Below are positions 27,992-35,942 of a stretch of 64,000 nucleotides of DNA, in pieces; positions within the stretch are counted from its first letter, which is position 1, and each line of letters starts with the position of its first letter. The DNA is from JBGAKG01 sp044224495 (GTDB lineage: Bacteria; Myxococcota_A; Polyangia; Polyangiales; Polyangiaceae), in the NCBI GenBank assembly GCA_044224495.1, contig JBGAKG010000028.1, forward strand, positions 1 through 64,000, given 5' to 3'. Below the pieces are notes generated by a model. The model searched no databases. It saw only the letters and a list, made by a program, of their open reading frames with translations, and was not told the DNA's origin. A program made the position numbers and the translations under genes.

Positions 27992-28859
27992 GGGGCTCCC
28001 CCTTCCCGGCATCCAGCAAGCGCCCGAGGGCGAGCGCCTGGTGCGTCGCCCTCACGTCGTGCACGCGGACGAGCTTCGCCCCGGCGCGGACGGCATGCAG
28101 CGCGGCGGCCACGGAGGCCCCGAGGCGGTCCGCGGGCTCCGCCGTCGGATCGACGACCTTGAGGAACGACTTTCGGCTCGCTCCGACGAGCACCGGCACC
28201 GGCACCGCGCGGACGAGGTCCGCCGTGCGCGCGAGCAGCTCCTGCGAGTGGCGGGCGTTCTTGGCGAAGCCGAGACCGGGATCGAAGACCAAGGCTTCCC
28301 CCGAAACGCCCCGCGCGCGGGCGCATTCCGCGGCGCGCGACCACTCCGCGACCACGTCGGCCACGACGTCCCCGTAGGCATCGTCCGGGTGGACCGAGAA
28401 ATCGATCATCGACTCTTGGTTGCCCCGCGAGTGCATGAGGATCAACGCGGCGCCGGCCTTGGCCACGACGTCGGCCAGGCCGGGATCCCGGAGGCACGAC
28501 ACGTCGTTCACGGCGATGGCGCCCGCTTCGAGGCAGGCCGCGGCGACCGCGGGATCTTGCGTGTCGATCGAGATCGGCGCGCGCTCGCGAGCCCAGCGGA
28601 TCACGGGCAGAACGCGCTCGAGCTGCTCCGCCGCCGGTACGGGCTTCGCGCCGGGCCGCGTGGACTCGCCGCCGACGTCGATGACGTCCGCGCCCTCGGC
28701 GAGGAGCGCTTCGATTCGAGCTTTCGCCGCGGCCGGGTCCAAGAACCGCCCCCCGTCACTGAAGGAGTCGGGCGTGACGTTGCAGACGCCCACGATCGCC
28801 GCACCGCGCGCGAGCACGGCCCGTTCGACGACGCTGGCGAAAGCTGCTGCTCGACGCAA
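27984..28859 (-). CDS. folP: dihydropteroate synthase
   Basis: A 291-residue TIM-barrel enzyme of folate synthesis that joins p-aminobenzoate to dihydropterin pyrophosphate. Motifs: N-V-T-P-D-S-F-S-D-G-G (about 27-37), G-G-E-S-T-R-P-G, S-I-D-T, N-D-V-S, F-D-P-G-L-G-F and G-x-S-R-K-S-F. The start is a TTG at 28859 with GGAGGT exactly 6 nt upstream. An ATG frame reaching 29000 would cover a dispersed intergenic repeat and the neighbouring promoter, so it is rejected. It overlaps cdaA. It is divergent from the acyl-CoA dehydrogenase. Confidence 0.93.
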   Translation of the reverse strand: MRRAAAFASVVERAVLARGAAIVGVCNVTPDSFSDGGRFLDPAAAKARIEALLAEGADVIDVGGESTRPGAKPVPAAEQLERVLPVIRWARERAPISIDTQDPAVAAACLEAGAIAVNDVSCLRDPGLADVVAKAGAALILMHSRGNQESMIDFSVHPDDAYGDVVADVVAEWSRAAECARARGVSGEALVFDPGLGFAKNARHSQELLARTADLVRAVPVPVLVGASRKSFLKVVDPTAEPADRLGASVAAALHAVRAGAKLVRVHDVRATHQALALGRLLDAGKGEPRA

Positions 28860-28891
28860 CGATGGACCTCCGGGGGCCCAGCGGCCACCCG

Positions 28892-28931
28892 AGGCCACCC
28901 GAGACCGAAGGCCGCGGACGAACGGAAACTC
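28892..28931 (-). repeat. dispersed intergenic repeat, copy 2
   Basis: Reverse-complement copy of the 7781-7820 repeat (33 of 40 identical), lying between the folP TTG start and the divergent acyl-CoA dehydrogenase. Its presence supports this stretch being non-coding. Confidence 0.55.
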
Positions 28932-28998
28932 GGGATCGTGAGCTGGGCTCGAAATGGGGTAGCAACCGAGCGCGATTCGAGCAAACAATTTGCGCACC

Positions 28999-30726
28999 AT
29001 GGCTCACGAAAAGGCCGCCGAATCGTTCATGAAGTCCCTCTTCCACGGGCAGATCGCCGACGGGCTCCTGTTCCCGTACCCGCAGGCGGCGCCGTCGGAG
29101 GTCGATCCGCTCCACATGATGCTCGACAGCGTGCGCCGGTTCGCGACCGCGAACGTCGACTCGAAGAAGATCGACCAGGAGCACCAGCTCGGGGACGCCG
29201 TGCTGAAGGGCCTCAAGGACCTGGGGCTCTTCGGGATGCTCGTCCCCGAACAGTACGGCGGGCTCGGGCTCTCGACGACCGGCTACGCGCGCGTGATGCA
29301 GGAGCTCGCCAGCCTCGACGCGTCGGTCGCGGTGACGCTCGGCGCACATCAGTCGATCGGCATGAAGGGGCTTCTCCTCTTCGGCGACGACGCGCAGAAG
29401 AAGAAGTACCTGCCGCGCCTCGCGAGCGGCGAGATGGTGGCTTCGTTCGCGCTGACCGAGCCCGGCGCCGGGAGCGACGCCGCCGCGATCCAGACGCGGG
29501 CGGAGCAGCTCCCGAACGGCGACTACAAGCTCAACGGCTCCAAGATCTGGATCACGAACGGCGGCTTCGCCGACTTGTTCACGGTGTTCGCGCGCACGAG
29601 TGCGATCCACGAGAGCGCGAAGCCGCGCATCACCGCGTTCCTCGTCGAGCGCGGACCCGGCGTGCGGAGCGGACCGAACGAGCACAAGCTCGGCATCCGC
29701 GGCAGCTCCACGACCGAGATCTTCTTCGACGACGTGATCGTGCCGAAGGCGAACATGCTCGGCGAGTACGGGCGCGGCTTCAAGGTCGCGATGGAGGTGC
29801 TCAACAGCGGGCGCCTCGGGCTCGCGAGCGGTTGCGTCGGCTCGTCGAAGCACCTCATCAAGATGGCGACCGAGCGGGTACAGGAGCGCAAGGCCTTCGG
29901 CCGGATGATCGGCGAGTTCGGGCTCGTGAAAGACAAGATCGCCTGGATGCTCTCGGAGACGTTCGCGCTCGAGAGCATGGTCTACATGACCACGGCGATG
30001 GTCGACGCCAAGGTCGCCGACTATTCGATCGAGAGCGCGATCTGCAAGGTGTTCGGCTCGGAGACGCTCTGGCGCGTCGCGAACGAGACGCTCCAGATCG
30101 CCGCTGGCATCGGCTACATGGCCGACTTCCCCTACGAGCGGCACCTCCGCGACGCGCGCATCAACCTGATCTTCGAGGGCACGAACGAGATCCTGCGCTG
30201 CTTCATCGCGCTCTCCGGCATGCAGGGTCCGGGGCAGGAGCTCGTCGAGGTCGTCCGCGCGATGCGCGAGCCGATCAAGGGCTTCGGGCTCTTGAGCGAC
30301 TTCGCGTTCGGAAAGGCGCGCCGTGCGCTCGGGCGCGAGCGCCTCGCGAAGGCACACCCGCTCCTCAACCGCGAGGCGGTCGTGTTCGAGGAGTACGTCA
30401 CCGAGCTCGCGAAGGCGGTCGACAAGGTGCTCCGCAAGCACGGCAAGAACATCGCCGAGATGCAGTACACGCAGCGCCGCGTCGCCGACATGGCGATCGA
30501 TCTGTACGGCATCGCCTGCGTGATCGCGCGGACGACCCGCGCGCTCGAGCGCCGGGGTGAAGAAGGCGCTCGGCGCGAGGTCGATCTCACGACGATGTTC
30601 GTGAACGCGGCCCAACGGCGCCTCGCTGGAGCCGTCGCGAGCTTCGAGCGCAACGACGACGAGCTCCGCAAGGGGATCGCGGACCGCGCCTACGTCGACG
30701 GGGGCTACCCGCTCGACGTGATCTGA
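28999..30726 (+). CDS. acyl-CoA dehydrogenase with C-terminal extension (VLCAD/ACAD9-like)
   Basis: A 575-residue flavoprotein. Family signatures: F-A-L-T-E-P-G-A-G-S-D-A-A, K-I-W-I-T-N-G-G, G-I-R-G-S-S-T-T-E, and F-E-G-T-N-E-I-L-R with the Glu expected as catalytic base. Standard members are about 380-400 residues; the extra C-terminal roughly 180-residue helical region is characteristic of very-long-chain/ACAD9-type enzymes, which associate with membranes. It should introduce the 2,3 double bond in fatty acyl-CoA beta-oxidation. The ATG at 28999 is used; a TTG at 28990 is possible. It is convergent with the Cys-rich lipoprotein at 30734. Confidence 0.93.
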   Translation: MAHEKAAESFMKSLFHGQIADGLLFPYPQAAPSEVDPLHMMLDSVRRFATANVDSKKIDQEHQLGDAVLKGLKDLGLFGMLVPEQYGGLGLSTTGYARVMQELASLDASVAVTLGAHQSIGMKGLLLFGDDAQKKKYLPRLASGEMVASFALTEPGAGSDAAAIQTRAEQLPNGDYKLNGSKIWITNGGFADLFTVFARTSAIHESAKPRITAFLVERGPGVRSGPNEHKLGIRGSSTTEIFFDDVIVPKANMLGEYGRGFKVAMEVLNSGRLGLASGCVGSSKHLIKMATERVQERKAFGRMIGEFGLVKDKIAWMLSETFALESMVYMTTAMVDAKVADYSIESAICKVFGSETLWRVANETLQIAAGIGYMADFPYERHLRDARINLIFEGTNEILRCFIALSGMQGPGQELVEVVRAMREPIKGFGLLSDFAFGKARRALGRERLAKAHPLLNREAVVFEEYVTELAKAVDKVLRKHGKNIAEMQYTQRRVADMAIDLYGIACVIARTTRALERRGEEGARREVDLTTMFVNAAQRRLAGAVASFERNDDELRKGIADRAYVDGGYPLDVI

Positions 30727-30733
30727 AGCGCGC

Positions 30734-31126
30734 TCACTGGCAGCCGGAAGCGCCCTGCGTGGTCCCACCACCGCAGGTCAGGTTGCATTGGCCGCCGGTG
30801 CACGCGACCGTGCACTGACCGCTGCACGTGATGTTGCACGTCCCGCTCGAGCACGTGACGTTCGAGCCGGACGCCACGCTGACGGTGCAGCTCTTGCCAC
30901 CGCAGACCACGTTGCTCCCAGCGCCGCCGGTCCCGCTGCAGGTGGAGCCCGCGGCGCAGTTGAAGCGGGCCGGCGCGGAGTGACTGCCGAAGTCGCAGGT
31001 CTCGTTCGCCGGACAGTCGCACGAGTCGCCGCTACAGACCGCGGCGCTGCACCCGACGACGATGCCCGCGACGGCCGCGACCACCACCCCGAACCGAAGC
31101 CAAGAAGCCGCTTTCCCGATGCTCAT
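30734..31126 (-). CDS. Cys-rich small lipoprotein
   Basis: A 130-residue predicted lipoprotein (signal ending V-V-G-C, Cys26). The mature part is built from short repeats of the form V-x-C-x-G-x-x-C-x-V/I (V-V-C-G-G-K-S-C-T-V; V-T-C-S-S-G-T-C-N-I; C-S-G-Q-C-T-V-A-C), suggesting a disulfide-stacked beta structure like DUF3060-type proteins. The ATG at 31126 has a strong GAGGAGGA ribosome binding site 4 nt upstream, so the longer frame to 31639 is a shadow. Probably surface or periplasmic; function unknown. The 199 bases upstream to 31325 hold nothing recognisable. Confidence 0.8.
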   Translation of the reverse strand: MSIGKAASWLRFGVVVAAVAGIVVGCSAAVCSGDSCDCPANETCDFGSHSAPARFNCAAGSTCSGTGGAGSNVVCGGKSCTVSVASGSNVTCSSGTCNITCSGQCTVACTGGQCNLTCGGGTTQGASGCQ

Positions 31127-31324
31127 CGAATCCTCCTCTGCGGTGCCGCGCACCGCTCCGAGGTGGGAATACAAGCTCCGTGCCGCGCGGCAGGCCCCGA
31201 AATGCCGTGGATTCGCGCGGTCCAGCGTCAGCGGTGACGCAGCGGCCGGCGTGGAGGACGGGGAGAGCGTCGGCCGCGACGCGGCCAGGGCAGGTTCCCC
31301 CCGCCCCGCGCGTATCCTGCGCCG

Positions 31325-32224
31325 ATGCGAACCCGATTCATGACCGTCGCGTGCCTGGTTGCCCTCTCCGCCTGCAGCGGAGGCACCACCTTCTTCGGCG
31401 ACGGGGGCATCGGCTCCGACGGCGCCGCCACCGACGATGCCGGGAACCCGGTCGACGCCGGTCCGAAGGACGGCGCCGGCACCCCGACCAAGAGTGGAAG
31501 CGTCACGATCTCGGGCTGGGACTACATGGCGTCGAGCACCCCGATCCAGGGCGGCTCCGCGTCCGCATCCTTCTACGGCAAGGTCGGCGGCAGCTCGCTG
31601 TGCACGCAGCAGACGGTGGGCGGCTGCACCGTGTCCCAATGTGGTAACGGCACCGGAAACGACGGCGGCGGTGCTGCGGCGGCGAGCGCGGGGACGATCG
31701 ACGTGAGCGGTGCCAGCAAGCCGCTCCAGCTCGTCCCCAACGGCACCACCTACGACAGTGCGACCAGCCAGACGAAGCTCCTGAGCGGCGGAGAACAGCT
31801 CGACGTCAAAGCGAGCGGCGCCGAGGTTCCCGCCTTCGACCTGAAGGTCACCGCGCCGACCTACGTCACGGTCACCACCCCGGTCTTTCCGACGAGCGGC
31901 AAGCTCACCGTCGATCGGAGCAAAGCGCTCGCGCTCGCGTGGAGCGGTGGCACCACCGGCAACGTCACGGCCGTGGTCGGCGCGAACAGCGCGAGCGGCT
32001 CGGTGAGCGTCCTCTGCCAGTTCCCCGCCGCGACCGGGAGCGCGTCGATCCCGGCCGCCGCGCTCGGAAACCTCCCGTCGTCACCGACTTCGGCGTCGAT
32101 GGCGGTTCAGGTCACGAACGGGACCACGACGGTGGTGGGCGGCTGGTCCCTACGCGCCGACGTGTGGCTCATCGGGCGGTCCGAGTCCGGCGGCGCCGCG
32201 AGCGCGCTCGTCACGATCCTGTAA
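31325..32224 (+). CDS. lipoprotein, unknown function
   Basis: A 299-residue predicted lipoprotein (signal ending L-S-A-C, Cys17) with a Gly/Asp/Ala linker (about 18-55). The mature region is Gly/Ser/Thr-rich with predicted beta strands (G-S-V-T-I-S-G-W-D-Y; F-D-L-K-V-T-A-P-T-Y-V-T-V; L-A-L-A-W-S-G-G), compatible with Ig-like or adhesin-type folds. No catalytic motif. Its last 14 nt overlap the end of the convergent C39-TPR gene. Similar proteins are common in myxobacteria; function unknown. Confidence 0.75.
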   Translation: MRTRFMTVACLVALSACSGGTTFFGDGGIGSDGAATDDAGNPVDAGPKDGAGTPTKSGSVTISGWDYMASSTPIQGGSASASFYGKVGGSSLCTQQTVGGCTVSQCGNGTGNDGGGAAAASAGTIDVSGASKPLQLVPNGTTYDSATSQTKLLSGGEQLDVKASGAEVPAFDLKVTAPTYVTVTTPVFPTSGKLTVDRSKALALAWSGGTTGNVTAVVGANSASGSVSVLCQFPAATGSASIPAAALGNLPSSPTSASMAVQVTNGTTTVVGGWSLRADVWLIGRSESGGAASALVTIL

Positions 32225-35200
32225 CGCGCTCGCGGAGCTTCGCGAGGTACGGCGCCTTGCGCTCCGCTTCGTCGGGGCCGAGCGTGGCGAGGTACGCGTC
32301 CATCGCCTTCGCGTCGCCGTCGAGCGCGGCGAGGAACGCCACCGGCCACCGCTCCTCGGCGGCGGCGTTCGGCACGTCGAGCTGGACGGCGCGCTTCGCG
32401 TGCGCCCGCGCCGCGTCCACGTCCCCCGCGGCGAACAGCGCGAGCGCCCGCGAGCGATGCGCGACCGAGCACGTCGGTGCGCTCTCGAGCGCCTTCGCGC
32501 TCGCATCGAGCGCGGTCTTCGCGTCGAGCTCCGCACCGGCGACGAGCGCGAGCCGCTCGAAGCCCGCGTGCGCGTAGGGCCGGTCCTGGATGAGCTTCTC
32601 GGCGACCTTGCGCGCCGCCGCGGCGTCCCCGCGGACGCTCGCGGCTTCGCACATCGCGGTCGCGGCTCCGGCGTCCGTCGGAGACGCCTCGTAGGCGGCA
32701 TCGGCGACGGAGAGCGCGCGCTCCCAGCGCTTGAGCTCGGCTTGGACCCAGTAGAACTTCGAGAGGTCCTTCGGCCGCTCCTTCGCCGCTGCGCGCGCGG
32801 CGTCCTCGAGCGCGTCGAAGCGCGTTGCGTCGCCGAGCAGCGCCTCCATCGTGGCGGCCTTGAAGTCCCAATCGACGCGCGACTCGCGCGTCTCCGCCGT
32901 CTCCGCGAGGAGCCGCGCCGCTTCGCCCGCGAGCGTGCGGTCGACGTCGCGCATGGCCCAGAACACGTCCCAGCCGAGGTCGGAGCGGAGCTCGGGCTTC
33001 GCGTCCCACAGGGTGCGGGAGTGCGCCGCCACGTCGCGCGCGCGCCCGGTGAGGCGGTGCGCGCGGAGGTAGTAACAGTGGGCCCAGCGCGAGCCTTCGA
33101 CGGCATCGTCGATCGGGAGCGCGCGCGCCGACAGCTCGCGCGCCGCTTCGTAGTCCTCGGTCTGGTCGAGGTGGAAGTACGTGATCGCGCGGAGGCCCTT
33201 CTCGTTCGACTCCCAGCAGCCGATCGCCTTGCGGTAGGTGGCCTCCGCCTCGTCGTCGCGCCCCGCCGCGCGGAGGAGGAGCCGCTTCACCTCGAGCGCG
33301 TAGCCGATCTGGGGGCCGTTCGCGGCGGAGCCGAGCGCCCGCTCGATCGTCGCGAGCCCGGCGCTCGGGTCGACGCGGACGTGCGCCAACGCGAGCGAGC
33401 GTGTCGCCCAGTAGTACTGATCGTCGAGCGCGACGGCGCGCTCGAGCAGCTCGCGCGCCTCGCCGGCGGTGAACGGCGACGGAAGGAGCAAGCGCCCGAG
33501 GCGCGTGAGCAGAGCGACGTCCTTCGGTGCCTTCGCGACGAGCGCGCGAAGGAGCGCACACGCGTGCCCGCCCCAGGCGGCGTTCTCGAGCTTGTCGACC
33601 GCCGCCATGAGGAAGGCCCACTTGCCCTGCCGCGGGAGGGCGAGCTCGCGCAGGCGGGCGCAGGCCTCCTCCGAGGAGCTCGCGATGCGGAGCGCGTCGT
33701 AGAGCGGGTGGACCACGTCTTCCGGCGCGGTCACCTGATCGAGGACGGCCTCGAGGTGCGCGGCGGCCTTCTCGGCCTGATCGCCGCGCCGGAGGAACGA
33801 CGCCAGGTCCGTCTGGCTCTCGGTGTGACGCGGGTACTGCTTGGCGACGTCCCGCAGGAGCTGCTCGGCACGCGTGCGATCGCCGAGGTGCTCGAGCGCG
33901 CACGCCAGACCACGGGCGGCGCGCGCGCGCTGCTTCACGGCCTTCTCGAAGGGCTCGACCGCAGCCTTCGCGTCGCGCCGCGCGAGGGCGAGGAACCCCG
34001 CGACGTCCCAGTTCGTCGCGTCGTTGGGAGCGAACGCACACGCGAGCTCGGACATGTGCTCCGCGGCGAACGAGAGCTCCGCGAGCGGCTTGCCGATCCG
34101 CGTCCGGGCCTTCTCGGGGAAGCGCGAGACCGCCCACGGGATCGGCGCCGGCTTCTTGTCCTCTTCGAGGCGGAGCTCGAGCTCGCGCAGGTAGGCGCCC
34201 GCGAGCAGGCTCTCGGCCGCGCCGGGGTAAGCGTAGTCGCGGAGGGCGCGCCAGAGGTTCTTCTCCGCGCCCGCGAGGTCGCCGCCGAAGAACTTCATCG
34301 CGCCCATCGACTGCGAGTTGTTGCCGTCCCCCGGATCGATCCGCAGGGCGTCCGCGTAGAGCGCGGCCGCCTCGTTCGAGCGCCCCTCCCAATCGAGGTA
34401 GCGGGCGTGGACCTGATGCGGCCACTCGTCGTTCGGGAACCGCGTGCGCACCTCGTAGAGGTCGGCGAGGAAGTCGTCGCGCGCCGCATCCGCGTTGCTC
34501 CGGCGATAGAGCTCGAGGCGCGCGTTGACGCGCCGGAGCCACGCGAGCCGGAAGTCCTCCTGCGCGGCGATCGCCTTCGTCGCGATGTCGACGAGCTCGT
34601 GCACCGAGCCACTGGACTCGCCGCCGAGCCCGTGCGGGCGCTTGCGATCCGCGTCGTCGAGCAAGCGCAGGTGCGCCGCGTCGACCAGGCCCGCGGCGGT
34701 CGCCTTCGCTTCGACCTCGGTTTCGTCGCCGCCTTCGGTGCGGCGCCCGAGCACGACGACCACGCCGCAGCCGAAGAGCTCGCCCGCCTTCTCGTTCCAA
34801 CCGTACGGGCGCGTCCCGGATCGGTGCGTCATCGGGTCCGTCACGACGAAGACGCCGAGCCTGTCGTCGTAGCCGGTGATGACGGCTACGTGCGACGTCG
34901 TCGAGTACTCCTCTTGGAGGATGACGGGGAACCCGAGATCGATCGCGGCCTTGACCTTGGGGTCGTCCACGACCACGCGGCGATGAACGATCCCCTGCGC
35001 CGAGAGGAAGCGCGTGATCTCGTACATCGGCGTGCCGGTCTCGCGCTTCACCTCGGCGGCGATTTTGTCCTGGTCGAGGTCGAGCCCGAGGTAGCGCGCG
35101 CAGAGCTCGATCACCGCCGGTCCGCAGTGGTTCCGCTTCTGGTGCGTGGTGGGGAACGCCTTCAGGACGCAGCGCTTCGCGCCTTCGCCGCTGGCGTCGA

Positions 35201-35942
35201 GGAACCCGAGCCGTGCCCGGGCGTAGCGGGCGATGTGCTGCGCGCGCGCGTTGTCGGCGAGCCAGCGGAACTGCTCGCGCGCGCCCTCGAGGCGATCGCG
35301 CGTCGCGAGGGTCATCGCGAGCGAGACCCGATCGTGGACGTGGTAGTCGCTCTTCGCCCCGCGGGCGACGAGCTCCGCCAAGACCTCGGCCTCGCTCTCC
35401 CACTTGCCTTGCGCGCCTTCGATCTGAGCGCGGAGCCGCAGCGCTGCGAGCTCTGCCTCGTCCCCATTTGGTACATGGGCGAGCTCCGCGGTGGCGTCGG
35501 CGAAGTTGCCGAGCACGTAGAGGACCTGGGCATGAGCGACGGTACGCCGCCCCGTCCTTTCTTCCTTCACGACCCGAGCGAGGAGCTCGCGTGCCTCGAC
35601 GCGTTCGTCCGCCGCGTGGTGGGCGAGCGCGCGCGCGAACGCCACCGCCGGCACGTCGCCGACGGCCTCGACCGCGGCGGCGTGGGCGCGCGCGACGAGC
35701 GGTGCCGCGCGCCGTGCTCCGTACAGCTCGACGACGAGCGCGTGGGCCTCCACCGCGAGCGGCGCCGGGAGCGGCCCCGCGGCGAGCAAGCGGCGAACGG
35801 CCAGCAGCGCTTCGTCCACGTCCCCCGTGCGCGCGAGCGTCCGATGGCGCCAGAGGAGCTCGGCCGGCTCGGTGGCCTTGGCGGTCGCCTCGAGGAGATC
35901 GGCGAACCGCTCCTCGCTCCACATGATCGCGAGGTCGCTCAC
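32211..35942 (-). CDS. TPR protein with internal C39-like cysteine peptidase domain
   Basis: A 1243-residue protein. Residues 1-260 and 430-1243 are helical TPR-like repeats (many A-L-x-x-A...A and L-G-R-L-L-L patterns). Residues about 262-412 resemble a C39/papain-like peptidase: Cys273 in H-C-G-P-A, His351 in T-S-H-V-A-V-I-T-G-Y and Asp369 in V-T-D-P. No signal peptide or membrane span is seen. The start is GTG (35942) overlapping the stop of the related upstream gene as GTGA, with GGGAGG 4 nt before it. The target could be a peptide or protein substrate presented by the TPR arms; this is inference. Confidence 0.83.
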   Translation of the reverse strand: MSDLAIMWSEERFADLLEATAKATEPAELLWRHRTLARTGDVDEALLAVRRLLAAGPLPAPLAVEAHALVVELYGARRAAPLVARAHAAAVEAVGDVPAVAFARALAHHAADERVEARELLARVVKEERTGRRTVAHAQVLYVLGNFADATAELAHVPNGDEAELAALRLRAQIEGAQGKWESEAEVLAELVARGAKSDYHVHDRVSLAMTLATRDRLEGAREQFRWLADNARAQHIARYARARLGFLDASGEGAKRCVLKAFPTTHQKRNHCGPAVIELCARYLGLDLDQDKIAAEVKRETGTPMYEITRFLSAQGIVHRRVVVDDPKVKAAIDLGFPVILQEEYSTTSHVAVITGYDDRLGVFVVTDPMTHRSGTRPYGWNEKAGELFGCGVVVVLGRRTEGGDETEVEAKATAAGLVDAAHLRLLDDADRKRPHGLGGESSGSVHELVDIATKAIAAQEDFRLAWLRRVNARLELYRRSNADAARDDFLADLYEVRTRFPNDEWPHQVHARYLDWEGRSNEAAALYADALRIDPGDGNNSQSMGAMKFFGGDLAGAEKNLWRALRDYAYPGAAESLLAGAYLRELELRLEEDKKPAPIPWAVSRFPEKARTRIGKPLAELSFAAEHMSELACAFAPNDATNWDVAGFLALARRDAKAAVEPFEKAVKQRARAARGLACALEHLGDRTRAEQLLRDVAKQYPRHTESQTDLASFLRRGDQAEKAAAHLEAVLDQVTAPEDVVHPLYDALRIASSSEEACARLRELALPRQGKWAFLMAAVDKLENAAWGGHACALLRALVAKAPKDVALLTRLGRLLLPSPFTAGEARELLERAVALDDQYYWATRSLALAHVRVDPSAGLATIERALGSAANGPQIGYALEVKRLLLRAAGRDDEAEATYRKAIGCWESNEKGLRAITYFHLDQTEDYEAARELSARALPIDDAVEGSRWAHCYYLRAHRLTGRARDVAAHSRTLWDAKPELRSDLGWDVFWAMRDVDRTLAGEAARLLAETAETRESRVDWDFKAATMEALLGDATRFDALEDAARAAAKERPKDLSKFYWVQAELKRWERALSVADAAYEASPTDAGAATAMCEAASVRGDAAAARKVAEKLIQDRPYAHAGFERLALVAGAELDAKTALDASAKALESAPTCSVAHRSRALALFAAGDVDAARAHAKRAVQLDVPNAAAEERWPVAFLAALDGDAKAMDAYLATLGPDEAERKAPYLAKLRERVTGS

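Noticed and set aside
28860..29000. ATG start for dihydropteroate synthase at 29000
   Set aside because: It would translate a dispersed intergenic repeat and overlap the divergent gene's start; the TTG at 28859 has an ideal ribosome binding site.
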